This document shows, one piece after another, positions 33,940-46,619 of a stretch of 64,000 nt of DNA. How positions within the stretch are numbered: position 1 is the stretch's first letter; each line of letters begins with the position of its first letter. This DNA comes from Hygrophila difformis (lineage: Eukaryota > Streptophyta > Magnoliopsida > Lamiales > Acanthaceae): positions 59,637,628-59,701,627 of the forward strand of contig JAOANR010000003.1 of the NCBI GenBank assembly GCA_030278955.1. The letters run 5' to 3'. The notes beneath the pieces were generated by a model. The model made no database searches. It saw nothing but the letters and a program-made list of their open reading frames with translations, and was not told the DNA's origin. The position numbers and the translations under genes are program-made.

Positions 33940-34671
33940 CTTAAGTAGTAGCAAGTGTATGATGATTGTTGAAATGTTGAATACCTTCAACAAAATCGCC
34001 AATTAAATAGTACTAAATTACTCGTTTTAACTATTGTTTTAATTTTTAGCAAGTACTTGTATTACTTATTTTAAGGTTTTTGATTGCTTTTTTAAACATA
34101 TCTAGTACTAAAAATGGGCTTTGGTTATTACACATATCTAGAACACCTCTATTGTTTCACCAAAAAAAAAAACACCTCTATTCAATGTAATTTATATTTT
34201 TACAACATTGTCTTTATGAAACAACATTAATATCAATGTATAGTAAAGTCACAAAGACCCATAACATTGCAGTGAATACACCAACTTTTATCAATATAAT
34301 AATGAGTTATACTATGTAGTTGACGACTTTAATTTTATTTCTAGTAAGAATAGTATTAATTTGCATGGATGACGTATTTTTAAATTTCTATGAAAGAAGT
34401 TGTTTAGGGTTTAAAACTTGATTAGGCACTAATATATTTTATTATTACTTTATAAAATCTCAACATCTTATTCCCTGAGATTACTTATGGATAATTGGGT
34501 AAGAAGTGGTCATTATTTGGTAAATAGAGTAATTTGTAAAATTTAATTAATTTGATATGGGGTATTATTCTTTACATGTGAAACTCTAACACAAATAGAT
34601 TTATTATGTACCTATACTATTCCAATTATGGTGCATTATTTATGAGCCAAACACCCCAACTCTCTCAAGTA
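33940..34671. other. intergenic, no gene seen
   Basis: AT-rich spacer containing only the tiny retroposed tail at 34154-34170. Confidence 0.4.
34154..34170 (+). mobile_element. 17-bp retroposed tail with perfect 12-bp target duplication
   Basis: GTTTCACC followed by nine A is flanked by AACACCTCTATT at 34142-34153 and 34171-34182. It looks like an extremely 5'-truncated LINE insertion; its 3' end (ACC + A run) matches the tail at 33750-33820. Confidence 0.75.
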
Positions 34672-34928
34672 CTTCCTCCGTTTCTTTAAAATTACCACGG
34701 ATCCACCAAACACGCAGTCCAATGAACATTTTAAACCACTAATAACTCAAGTTCGGTACAAGTAAAAATCTAAAAGTTCGATATTAAAAATTATAAGATG
34801 AGATGAATCTAACAAGATCTCACTTGACTATATTTTAACATGTATAACTATGATAAATTTTAAATTAAAGTGTGTATGTGAATAGTGCCCCAAACACAAA
34901 TGTGGCAAACAATATAAAACGGAGGAAG
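34672..34928. mobile_element. Stowaway-type MITE, complete
   Basis: 257 bp. Ends CTTCCTCCGTTTC and AAAACGGAGGAAG, TA flanks (34670-34671, 34929-34930). It is the best preserved copy of the family in the window. Confidence 0.9.
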
Positions 34929-35140
34929 TACTAATTTTCATATCTTTTAAAGTTCAAAATCAATTATTCTATGTTGTACTATTATTATTTTAAGTACTAG
35001 TATTACATTATTGCGAGAGCACTTCTGAAAGGGTTTATTATTTTATTTTTTCAGGTTTCAAATTACTTTCATTTTTAAGTATTTATTTAATTTTCTAAAT
35101 TATTTTAATTTACGTAAATTTATTTAAAATAACGAACATT

Positions 35141-35259
35141 TCTGCAAGGCAATTAAGGGCGCCTCTTCCGAAGCAGTTTTTTGCATACACAAGTCTTGAA
35201 CCCGAGACCTTGCTTAAGCGACTAGAGCCCCATCCATTCAAGCCAACAACCGTTGTTGG
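35141..35259 (-). mobile_element. truncated SINE copy
   Basis: Reverse complement of the head of the SINE at 18736-18911 (GGCTTGAATGGATGGGGCTC, CGGGTTCAAGACTTGTG, then GGCGCCCTTAATTGCC). The 3' part and target duplication are not found. Confidence 0.8.
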
Positions 35260-35397
35260 TTATACTTAATCATGTTTGTTTAATTATTAAATTAAAAAGG
35301 AATTTAAAAATTAGTCACGGGGAACACTGGAGGCGTCAAAGCTACTAGTATCTGTTAATTTTTTTTAATTTAATTCATTCATTCCCACACCACAGTT

Positions 35398-35897
35398 NNN
35401 NNNNNNNNNNNNNNNNNNNNNNNNNNNNNNNNNNNNNNNNNNNNNNNNNNNNNNNNNNNNNNNNNNNNNNNNNNNNNNNNNNNNNNNNNNNNNNNNNNNN
35501 NNNNNNNNNNNNNNNNNNNNNNNNNNNNNNNNNNNNNNNNNNNNNNNNNNNNNNNNNNNNNNNNNNNNNNNNNNNNNNNNNNNNNNNNNNNNNNNNNNNN
35601 NNNNNNNNNNNNNNNNNNNNNNNNNNNNNNNNNNNNNNNNNNNNNNNNNNNNNNNNNNNNNNNNNNNNNNNNNNNNNNNNNNNNNNNNNNNNNNNNNNNN
35701 NNNNNNNNNNNNNNNNNNNNNNNNNNNNNNNNNNNNNNNNNNNNNNNNNNNNNNNNNNNNNNNNNNNNNNNNNNNNNNNNNNNNNNNNNNNNNNNNNNNN
35801 NNNNNNNNNNNNNNNNNNNNNNNNNNNNNNNNNNNNNNNNNNNNNNNNNNNNNNNNNNNNNNNNNNNNNNNNNNNNNNNNNNNNNNNNNNNNNNNNN
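35398..35897. other. assembly gap, exactly 500 N
   Basis: A run of 500 unknown bases, a standard placeholder length. The 5' LTR of the Athila-type element resumes in mid-LTR at 35898. Compared with the 3' LTR, about 2,662 bp of it are missing, so the true gap is larger than drawn. Confidence 0.97.
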
Positions 35898-37951
35898 ATT
35901 AGGAAATTGGACAGTAGATGTTTACAGTCCACCTGATTATTCTGCCATTACTTTGGTCCCTTGACCACTTCATTCTGTGTTTCACCTTCTGTCTAGACCC
36001 GCATCTATATTTTGGGTCAATTAATTTTACACTTCCATATATCTTTATGCATGATAATATTATATACTACTGTGGTCTGTACTTATTTTGGGATCCTTCC
36101 CTTGGACAATAGAAGTCTAGATCTTAAACAGATATTGCTTTATAAATTTCCAACAAAAACCTCTTTATAAAATCCGGATCTGAGTGAGGGATAAATTCTT
36201 CAGTTATGACTAATTCATATTCTGTCAAGGGTTGTATTTTGGGAAATTAAGAAGCAGATTCAGCGATTAGGTCTCGCCTAGACTGAAAGGGTCTGTGTTT
36301 TAACTGAGAGTCTAGTACCTGACACGGAATGATTTTCAAATCCATTATTTTCCAAAATTGCTGGTTGATGGAAATGTAAGATTAAGTCCTACACCGAGAT
36401 GGGGTCCACTTGGATTCAAATACAGTGTAGTAAATAATCTTAGAGGAACATCATCCAGGCCTTGGTTATTTTCCAAGATAGGGTTGAGTTTTCTTTCAAC
36501 TGCTATCCTCTTCTGCCAAAGCCTACTTTTGAGTCCTGAGTGAGTGCATCCGGAACGAACTAATTTATTAGTTCGTTTCATTAGTTTGTATCTCATAATC
36601 ACCCGGAAGGAAGTGAACACACTAGTGGTTCACTGAGAGCCGGGAATTCTTGATCCATACTCCTTCATCCTGATGGGGAGCTGTCTTTTACTACCAGGGT
36701 CAGATTTTCAAAACCTCCGAGTGATAGGTTTAAATGCTTTCTTTACCGCTTTCTTTTAACCGCTTTCATTAGAGGTCACTCGGTTGTATTGAGAGTTGTG
36801 TAACTGCTACTAGGATTGACAGTTAAGGGATAGTTTAGGGCTGAATTCAAATCTTTGGGTGTGACATGGGAGAATGATAGTGGTACTTGGCATTTCAATA
36901 AATGATGTGTCGGGTGTTGCTTTTCCACCACAGATGAAGTAACACACCCAGGCCAGGGCAGTTACGAATCTGTGGTATCTTAGAATTTGCGGTCTTAAGA
37001 ACATGTAAACTCATATTGCAAGTACCTGTCTGTTAAAAGGGAAAGCCTTATTGAGAGCATGAGAATTAGCTATCTGATAGAATTATCCCAAACAAAGATC
37101 TGTGTATGAAATTGGAAGTATAATATTGCTGTATCTCACCCTTGTCCAATTTTCATTCTTTTCTTCCTGTCCCTTCTGTCTACATTGTGATTCAGCTTCA
37201 CGGTTGGCACAATGTAATTTTTCCTGCTTTAATGTTTATTGCATTCTTAGATAAATTCTATCCGCTTTCTAGAATAGATTTATTTGCTTTGTAGATTAAT
37301 TTAACTGCTTTCGAGATCTAGTTTAAATTCCCGTCAGTAGATATTAATCATCTTTCAAACCTATTGAGCAATACGAATGGAAAATCTAGTAAAACGACGT
37401 GGGACCTGCTTCTATCGCACATCCTCCAGTGAACGATCCGGTCTTACTATAAATTACTGCAATTTTTGACACCGTGCGCTTTCGGGGGCACAGTTTCTTA
37501 ACTACGAGCAATAAAAACATGACTACGTATAAATATATCCCTAATCACAACACCGCCATCATAAATTGGTTTCATTAAATAAAACCTAAACCAGGATCAT
37601 GATTTTTCGGAAAATACTCGTGTAGTGGGAGTCTGTCAAAAGTTTCATGGCAGGAAATCTCATGACAAGAATTGATGAGAAGTATCATGGCATATTTGCC
37701 GGGGATCCTCAGTGTGACAGGCTGAAGGTCAACCTATCCCGGCTATGCCATGAGATTTGTCAACATTTCATGACAGAGAGGACCACAGCGCCATTTGAAA
37801 CCAAAGCACCACACTTGAGTAATAAAAAGACTAATAATCCTGATATATCCCTAAACCCTTTCCCGTGAATCATAACTCTTTTCTTGTAATAAATCTAACC
37901 TGGTATAAATTTAGAAAAAGCTCGTGTTAACGAAACTTGTCAAAAGTTTCA
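35898..37951 (+). repeat. Athila-type 5' LTR, 3' portion only
   Basis: Base-for-base match by inspection with 58555-60608, ending AAAGTTTCA before the primer site. Small open frames inside (35918-36112, 36345-36620, 37647-37868) recur unchanged in the other LTR and are not genes. Confidence 0.93.
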
Positions 37952-37969
37952 TGGCGCCGTTGCCGGGGA
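37952..37969 (+). other. primer binding site, tRNA-Asp
   Basis: TGGCGCCGTTGCCGGGGA is complementary to the 3' end of plant tRNA-Asp including CCA, and begins directly after the LTR. Confidence 0.92.
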
Positions 37970-38112
37970 GGATGCAGCGCCGTTTTATTTAGAGAATTAC
38001 ATTCCTCATTGCTCCTAGATTAGCCTATACATATAATTATAAATAATCACCTTCAGAACCACTTCTAACCTGGGGATTGTACAGGTACTGTCATTATTGA
38101 AGCCGTTGTTCT

Positions 38113-41100
38113 ATGCAAAGGAGGAAGCAAACGCCAGCCGAGATCCCGTTTAATTCAGAGATAGAAAAGACAGCTCGACGTCTTAGGGCGGAGACTAAAC
38201 GAAAAAGGGAACGGGAACGACAGGCATTACTTTCGCCAAGCACCAGCAGCAATATTTCCGAAATGGCAAACCCTGACATCCCACCAATCATCCAACCCAA
38301 TCCCCCACTTCACAACATTGAGGAAGACCCCGAAGATGCTGATCATGATGATTTGGATGATCCCCCTCCCCAGATCATACAAGGAGGTGGGAATCCACCA
38401 AACATGGACCAGCAGCACTTCGAGGCACCCCCTCCCAACCCGAACCAAAACCCACCAAACAACCAAAACCAACCAAATCAGCAAAATTTCCCAAACCAAC
38501 AGAATCAGCAATACCATAACCCCCATCAGAATCCCCCGAATCCGAATGATTTCAATGATCCGAGGAACTATTTCATGCCTCAGAACTACTACCCACAGCA
38601 GTACCAAGGCGGGCCTGAGAACAATCATCAAGCAGCAGCTGCTGCTGATTACATGCAGCCGATTTTAGAGCCATATCTGAACATTCCTGGACAAGCTCCA
38701 TTCTTGGCCAGGAATTTCGAACTGAAACCGGCCCTAATCAATCTAGTCCAGAGCAACCAGTTTGCCGGAGCAAGTCATGAAGATCCCCATGATCACCTGC
38801 AAACCTTCCTAGAATTGTGTGACACGATCAAGAATCGTGATGTACCCGCAAACACTATTCGACTAAGGCTATTCCCCTTCTCTCTGACAAGCGGAGCACG
38901 AACATGGTACAAGTCACTGCCCGTAAATCAGAAGTCTACATGGGAAGATGTGATCAGAAACTTCCTAGCAAAATACTTCCCGGAGTCCAAGGTGGATGAA
39001 TGCCGCTCCAAAATTGCGGAATTCAAGATGAAACCAGACGAGTCCTTGTATGATGCAAATGAAAGATTCTTCAACCTACTCAGAAAGTGTCCTCAACATG
39101 GCTTCCATGACTGGGAGAGACTGAGAAAGTTCTACAGTGGTCTGACCCCAGCATGGAAATCCATGCTCGATGCTGCCGGTGGTCAACATTTGCTCTACAT
39201 ACCGATGGACCAAGCCTGGGCAAAGATTGAAGCCATGAGTGTAAACCGTTCTGTTCTAACTGATGATGGTAATCTCACTCCCCCTCGTAGTTTATGTGCT
39301 GTAGGTACAGTAGAGAAGTCAGACATTGAAAAGCTTCAAGAGCAAGTGGCAGCGTTGTCTGTAAATCAAGGAGTTGGAAGTTCTGCGCAGGGACAACAAA
39401 CTGATGTGATCTGTGGACTGTGTCAAGGCGCTCATGCAACTGACACATGCGAGCAAGTCACAGCTGAGAGCTGTAACTATGCAGGAGCCTTTCCAAATAG
39501 ACACCCGAATTTGTCTTATTCAAACAACAACGCCTTGAATTGACATCTCTTGAATAAGCCACAACAGCAGTTCAACCCTCAGCAGAATCAGGGATTCAAT
39601 CAGAACAGGGGCCAACATTTTCAGAATCCAGGTTTCCAACCTCAGATCCAGCAGAGGCTGCCTCAGAATTTCCAGAATTTTCAGCCCAATCAGAGTTTCC
39701 AGCCTCAGTTTGTCCCAAACCAAGGCCAGTGGAATCAGAATCAGCATCAAAATCAGAATCAGAATCAAAAGCCTCCTTCAAGGCTTGAGAATCTGATGAC
39801 TGATTTCATCACTAGTCAGAAAGAGATCAACAATCAACTGCAAGCCTCCATCAGAAATGTGGAGACCCAAGTTACACAGATGGCTAACGAGATGCAGAAA
39901 AGGGACAAAGGAACATTGCCTAGTACTGCGGAAAAGAACCCGCAATGCAAGGCAATAACCTTGAAATCTGGAAGAGTGCTAGCTGGACCAAAGGGAGCAG
40001 ATACTGGAGCGGAATTTGAAGAAGATGATATTGTTGACAATGCTGGTGAGGAAGCTGATAATGGGAACGAAGCAGAAAAAGAGACAGCCGAATTGCAAAC
40101 TGAAGCTGCGCCTGAAACGGCTGAAACAGATAAGGGTACAGGAAAAAGGCAGGTTGAGCAGGAAGAGGTAATTATTCTCAACAGCACATGCAGTGCCATC
40201 GTTCAGAGGAGAATGCCTGAAAAGAAAGAGGACCCCGGATGTTGCACACTTCCAGTACAATTCGGAAAGGCCAAAGTGAGTATGGGGCTTTGTGATTTAG
40301 GATCAAGCATCAATGTGATGCCACTAGCTATGGCTGTTCGCCTTAAGCTTTGAGAAATTCAACCGGTCAAGATGAGACTGCAACTTGCAGACAGATCGAT
40401 CACTCAGCCCGTAGGAATCCTCAAGGATGTTGTGGTCAAAACCGGGCAGGTTCTTTTCCCGGTCGACTTCATCGTCCTCGACATTGAAGAGGATTCTGAA
40501 ATGCCGCTTATCCTTGGACGCCCATTTCTAGCCACTGGTGGTGCACTGATTGACGCCAAATCCGGAAAAGTCACCTTAAGGGTCGATGGCGAGGAGATCA
40601 TCTTTGATATGGAGAAATTGCATAAATTTCCGAATGACAGTTCTTGTTTCTCATTTGAAAATGTAATAGTTAGGGAAGAGCCAGACTCTGAACTTGATTG
40701 TGAAATGATGCTGGATGAACTATCAAAGCAGGTACTGAAGCCTGCTGGCGTGGAGCACAAAGGATGCAAAGCCGTTCACTTTGCCGATCCCGAAACAGGG
40801 GATTTGGAGGAATTTGACGGCATCGAATTCCATGATGACGCCAACCAAGAGGAGGAAGAGGATCCTGTACTGATGCAGGATCCCGAAGGTAAATCTGTTC
40901 TCCCACTACCCAATTCTCGCAAACTACTCCCTTCCGTTGAATGTCCACCAGAGCTTGAACTTAAAACACTACCCGATCATCTCAAGTACGCGTTTCTCGC
41001 AGAACATAAAAAGTTACCCGTGATTGTTTCAGCTAAGCTCTCCCAAGAGCAAGAAAACGCTCTGGTGGACGTTCTTAAGAAACATGTACATGCAATAGGT

Positions 41101-43854
41101 TGGACCATTTCTGATATAAAAGGAATAAGCCCTTCTATTTGCATGCACAGGATTCTAATGGAAGAATAGTTTAAACCCTCCCGACAACCTCAGAGGCGAT
41201 TGAACCCCCTTATGCAGGAAGTGGTAAGGAAAGAAGTTATCAAGCTCTTAGATGCTGGTATAATCTATCCTATCTCTGATAGCAAATGGGTTAGCCCGGT
41301 GCAGGTCGTACCCAAACGAGGAGGGATGTGCATAACCAAGAATGAGCAAGGAGAAGAGGTTGCAACCAGACCAGTGACCGGATGGAGAGTTTGTATCGAC
41401 TACCGGAAACTGAACGAGGCCACACGCAAGGACCATTTTCCATTGCCATTCATTGATCAGATGCTTGAGAGGTTGGCAGGGAGAGAGTTTTATTGCTTTT
41501 TGGATGGTTATTCTGGTTATAATCAGATTGTTATTTCTAGTGAAGACCATGATAAAACCACTTTTACTTGCCCGTACGGCACTTTTGCCTATCGACGGAT
41601 GCCTTTTGGTTTGTGCAACGCACCTGCTACTTTTCAAAGATGCATGATGTCTATTTTCTCTGAATTTATCGAAAAATGCATTGAGGTCTTTATGGATGAC
41701 TTCTCTGTGTATGGAGATACGTTCGAAGATTGTTTGACCAATCTTGCCAAGATTTTAAAGAGGTGTGAGGACGCTAACTTGGTTTTAAATTGGGAAAAGT
41801 GCCATTTTATGGTCACTGAGGGCATAGTGTTAGGTCATCGCATTTCTCGTGCAGGCATTGAAGTTGATCCAGCCAAAGTTTCCATCATTTCCAATCTCCC
41901 TCTTCCTAACTCGATCAAATCAGTTAGGAGCTTCTTAGGGCATGCCGGTTTTTACCGACGATTCATTAAGGATTTCTCTAAAATTGCCAAGCCGCTCACT
42001 AATCTGCTTTGTAAAGAAAATCCTTTCTTAATAAATGAAGCGTGTGTCCAAGCCTTTGACACGCTCAAGAAGATGTTGGTTTCTGCACCGATAGTGCAAC
42101 CACCCGATTGGTCACTGCCTTTCGAGGTAATGTGCGATGCTAGTGGTCTCGCCGTGGGCGCAGTTCTTGGACAACATAAGGATGGGAGACACTGCGTAAT
42201 TCATTACGCAAGTCATGCCCTGAATGAAGCCCAAGTTAACTACACCACAACGGAGAAAGAGATGTATGCTGTAGTCTTCGCGTTTGACAAGTTCAGACAG
42301 TACCTGATAGGTACAAAGACCATAGTATACACCGATCATACAGCATTGAGATACTTGTTTAGCAAACAAGATGCAAAACCTCGATTAATCAGGTGGGTAC
42401 TTCTGTTGCAAGAATTCGACATCATAATAAAAGATAGGCGAGGTCGAGATAATGGTGCTGCTGACCACTTATCTCGATTAGATAATGATAAAAAGGAAAA
42501 AGCCGTCAATGAAGATTTCCCGGACGAACAGTTTTTCGCGTTGCATCTGCATAATCAAGCTTGTCCATGGTTTTCCGACATCGCTAACTTCTTGGCATGC
42601 GGAGTAACCCCACAGTTTTCGAACTATCATCAGAGGAATAAGTTCAAACGAGATGTATTAAGTTACTTCTGGGAAGAACCTTATCTCTTCAAACACTGCC
42701 CTGATTTAATAATCAGGCGATGTGTGACCGAGCACGAGGCTTATCAAATTGTCCGAAAATGCCATGAATCAGAATATGGAGGTCACCATGGTCCCGCTCG
42801 AACGGCCCACAAGGTCCTCGAATGTGGATTTTATTGGCCTCACATCTATGAGGATTGCAGGACATTTGTTAAGGGTTGTGACAGATGCCAAAGATTAGGA
42901 AACATCTCCAAGAGGGATGAGATGCCTCAAAAGGGGATTCTCACACTTGAGATCTTTGATGTATGGGGCATTGACTTCATGGGACCGTTTCCACCATCTG
43001 GTGGAAACTACTATATCTTGGTAGCTGTCGATTACGTATCCAAATGGGTCGAGGCTGTCGCATTACCGACCAATGATGGTAGCCAAGTCATCAAGTTCCT
43101 CAAGAACAACATTTTCAGTCGATTTGGCGTACCTAGGGTGGTGATATCTGATGGAGGAACACACTTTATTAATAAAGGTTTTGAAACTTTAATGAGTAAA
43201 AATGGGATCCTCCATAAGATAGGCACGCCTTACCATCCTCAGACTAGTGGTCAAGTCGAAGTATCCAATCGCGAAATCAAACACATACTCGAAGCCACTG
43301 TCGGGATAACCCGTAAGGATTGGGCACGTAAGCTCAATGATGCTCTATGGGCATACCGCACAGCATATAAGACTCCCATCGGGATGTCTCCATATAGGCT
43401 GGTCTTCGGAAAAGCCTGTCATTTGCCCGTAGAGCTAGAGCATAAAGCTTACTGGGCCGTTAAAACGCTTAACTTCGATCCGAAAGTTGCTCAGAGCAAA
43501 CGTAAGTTGGACCTCAATGAAATTGAGGAAATACGAGCGCAAGCTTATGAAAGCTCTCGAATTTACAAGGAGCGGACCCAGAAGTTGCACGATCGCCGGA
43601 TCAAACCTAAGTATTTTTATGTTGGTCAACATGTGTTATTGTTCAATACTAGGTTGAAGCTGTTCCCCGGAAAGCTCAAATCTAGATGGGAAGGACCACA
43701 TGAAGTACTAGAGGTGTTCAAAAATGGAGCTGTCAGGATCCGAACTGGCAGGGGCGATATAGTGGTGAATGGACAACGATTAAAAGAGTACCTCGGACAG
43801 TTCGATCCGGAGAAAGAAAGCCAAGCAGTGGCAGACCCGGCTTACACTCAATAA
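38113..43854 (+). pseudogene. Athila-type gag-pol, one frame broken by three stop codons
   Basis: A 1,914-codon region stays in a single frame and is interrupted only by TGA 39541-39543, TGA 40351-40353 and TAG 41167-41169. Gag: a Pro/Asn/Gln-rich N-terminus, then a capsid domain with PFSLTSGARTWYKSLP (about 38877-38925) and a CGLCQGAHATDTC knuckle (about 39412-39450). Protease: LCDLGSSINVMP (about 40290-40325). [22 protein letters not shown], then FMDDFSVYG (about 41692-41718). RNase [13 protein letters not shown] (about 42133). Integrase: zinc region with [18 protein letters not shown] (about 42880-42930), then DDE residues in [17 protein letters not shown] and [10 protein letters not shown]. 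No frameshifts were found. Translation would stop at the end of gag unless the stops are read through; activity in trans is more likely. Confidence 0.93.
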
Positions 43855-44668
43855 GAAACAGCATTTAAAAACACAAAAATTTTAGTTTATATATATATAT
43901 ATATATATAGTATATATATACAGTACTTATTTCATGACGAGCAAGTACCCAAAGATCAATTAAACATTTAGAGTACTAAGACTCTAAATGTGAGGATGTT
44001 GATATTTGGAGAAAATCTAATGCATTTCATTCATCTATCTTGCAGAAGTTCGGAACCACCAAAAAGAGGAGCAGATAAGAGTAACATGGAAAACCAGGTT
44101 CTTGGTTGGATTAGTTCCATAAGTCTAAGAAAATGTTTTCGGGAATTGAAGAAATTCAATACCCGAAACAAAATTCACAGATAAATGGAACTAACCCAAC
44201 CTAATTTTATGCAAGTGGATTGTTTAATTTTCAGCCCAGCATTTTGAATTTACTTGGACTGAATTTATTCAGCCCAAATCAAATGAAATGGACTCAGGCC
44301 CACATCACACTCGGGCCCAGTCCAAGAAAATTTGAAAATTCAAAAATTCTTTATCGCGGAAGGTCCCTTGTCGCGATGTCATACATCGCGACCAGGCCCT
44401 GTTCCGCGACAAACCCCCTTTTCCTTCTTAACCCTTCTCCGGTGATTGTCGCGATGCACCTTGTCGCGGAGCATGACTCCGCGACCAAGCCCTGCTCCGC
44501 GACATGATCTGCGTTGACTGTCTCCATACTGAGCTTTGTCGCGGTAGCCTTGTCGCGGAGCATGACTCCGCGACCAACCCTCAACTCCGCGACCTCTCTG
44601 ATGTCGCTATGCCTTGTCGCGGAACCTGGTTCCGCGACAATGTCTCGGATTCCGCGACAAAAGTTCAA
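43855..44668 (+). other. post-pol spacer with CG-rich palindrome cluster
   Basis: Starts with a TA microsatellite (about 43889-43915). At 43986-44001 it has AAATGTGAGGATGTTG, the same phrase that opens the 3' LTR at 48267-48282. From about 44352 to 44660 there are many TCGCGG/CCGCGA boxes arranged as short palindromes (e.g. TTGTCGCGGAACC followed by TGGTTCCGCGACAA). This resembles the LTR segments 56200-56440 and 57170-57720, so the block is probably LTR U3-derived. Confidence 0.6.
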
Positions 44669-44678
44669 GTATTTATAC
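44669..44678 (+). promoter_or_regulatory. TATA box before the F-box-like gene
   Basis: GTATTTATAC lies about 150 bp upstream of the ATG at 44826, just after the CG-rich palindrome cluster and before a long CT-rich leader (TTTCTTTTCACTTTTTC). Confidence 0.6.
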
Positions 44679-44825
44679 CCCCCCACCCCCTCCAGTTTCT
44701 TTTCACTTTTTCTTGTCATTTCAACTTCCTCCAACCTCTCCATCTTCTTTTCCCCCATTTTTCTCTCATCCGAACGAACACCACGTGTTCTTCGCACTTT
44801 TGCACTCCATTTCCAAAGGGAAACT

Positions 44826-46619
44826 ATGGACCGATTTCATGGACTCCTCCCAAACCTTGGATCCGTGCCTAGACCCGAGCCAAGGAGGAGAGGGTAAACC
44901 CTGTTTTCACCATGTTCATAGCACCCATTCGGACCCCTTAGTTTTTTTTATTTTATTTTGTTGTGTTCTTGGTGTGGTGTGGTTAATGTGTTCATTTAAC
45001 TTTGGATTTTTGGAAGTTTTCAAAGTGCTCTCGGTTATGAGCACCATTTTGAAACATTTGAAACTCCATTTTGAAACTGGTAATGGATAAGTTTTTAAAG
45101 TTAAATCTGGAAAAGAACAAACTGATGGACATTTGGGTATTGTTTTGAATATCTTGATGTTGTTGGTTTGATTGATCCTGATGTGATGTGAACAGTGTGA
45201 GTTGGTGTAATAAAAGAGGTAAGATCTCTTTGGGCACATTTGTCCCCATGTTAGAAATCTCATGGGAATAAATGTTTGTTTGTTTATGGAAACATAGTAC
45301 AAACACCCAATAAGAAGCTTCCACTTTTAATAAAAGCAACTTTTAGAAAAAGACAAAAAGAGTTATTTTGTTTAATGTTTGACTTGAGTCTTTTGTTCCC
45401 AATGGAACACTAGTGTGAGTAAGATAGCAGTATTTTTGTCACCCAACTGCTATCCTTTTCAAAAATCCAAAATGGGACCACTCACATCCCACTTTTGTTA
45501 AATAAAACAAGTCAACCATTTTAAAATTAAAAACAGTGTTTGCAAATTTTTGGATGCTTTGACTATCCAAACAATCCAAGCTATCCAGAAACAGCAGATC
45601 CGTTCCGCCACGTCTCCATTGCACATTCCAATATTCGAGCATTCCATTTCCATCTATCCATCTCATTCCACTTCCAACAAGTGTCTCGGACTTGTTTAAT
45701 AAAACTGAAAACTTTTGGGCCCAATGGCCCATTAAAAGACTTTTAGGCCCAATGGCCAATTTTATTTTATTTTGGGCTCTTTAGCCCATTTAAAACCAAA
45801 TATTATTTGCATGTGCTTTAAATTAAAATTCAAGTCAGAAATTTAATAATCTCACATCTAGAGCAAAGCTCTAAATGTGAGGATGTTGGTTTCTGAACTT
45901 GAATAATTTCTGAAAGTTATATAAAAATTGGATTCATCACTTCTTATCTTTTCAGGGGTAATCCTCCCATTCCAGACCCTGCACCAGAAGGAACCCAGTT
46001 GCTGGACTTGCCACTCGAACTCCTTGGTGAGATTCTCTCCCGGATAGGAGAGGATGAAATCAGGGAGGTGTTTGCTGCGCAACGTATATGCAAGAAGCTC
46101 AGGGATGCTGGGAACCTTGCCATCGTATACAAGCGATGCGAGGTTGACTCCTCCACTGTGAAGAGAGGGCAAGAAAGACTCCGTTGGCAGAAGGAGAGAT
46201 TCCTGCAAACATGCATAGCTGCAGGAAACTTCAATCTTCAGATCATTCCAGCACTTATGGCGTTTGTAGAAGGGAATGAGGAGCGCGCTTGTGAGCTGCT
46301 ACGCCCGAGACTTGAGGACAACCATAAGACGTCAATCTTCACCCGCGGATTGATGCTTATGAGTAAGACGGATGAAAGGCAAGTTGAACAAGGAATCAGA
46401 ATGATCGAAAGGATGGTAACAGATCGGTCAATCCTTCAGTACACGTCTACCAACGTCCTCGGATGGATGACGGATAACCCAGACACTCCGTACCTATGGG
46501 CAAACCAAGGGGGCAGAATCTACTGCCCAAGGAGGCGTGAGCCCATGATGATCCATAACGGCTGGTGTCTGCGGTGTGAGTTGACCAGTTACATCCACTG
46601 GGCCAGATTCCTATTCTGA
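44826..46619 (+). CDS. F-box-like protein carried inside the retrotransposon, two exons
   Basis: Exon 1 is 44826-44893, intron 44894-45955 (GTAAAC donor; CTTATCTTTTCAG acceptor), exon 2 45956-46619. The phases match and give 243 residues. The N-terminus is short and Pro/Arg-rich (MDRFHGLLPN ... PRPEPRRR). Residues about 41-85 form an F-box-like unit (LPLELLGEILSRIGEDEIRE, then FAAQRICKKLRDAGN), which would bind SKP1 in an SCF ubiquitin ligase. The remainder (FLQTCIAAGNFNLQIIPALM ... RGLMLMSKTDERQVEQGIRM ... NGWCLRCELTSYIHWARF) has the layout of plant F-box proteins of the At1g67623/At2g35280 type, with the helical repeat and a Cys-containing tail. Exon 2 has no ATG of its own before the F-box, which supports the spliced start. 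No stop or frameshift lies in exon 2, although the gag-pol beside it has three stops. The splice model is inferred; no transcript seen. Confidence 0.72.

Noticed and set aside
35375..35932. 185-codon frame on the - strand spanning the N run
   Set aside because: It is open only because the 500 N are read as unknown residues.
44351..45090. Open frames of 115-158 codons before and across exon 1 of the F-box-like gene
   Set aside because: They translate the CG palindromes and CT-rich leader. Only the short exon 1 beginning at 44826 is phase-compatible with the F-box frame.
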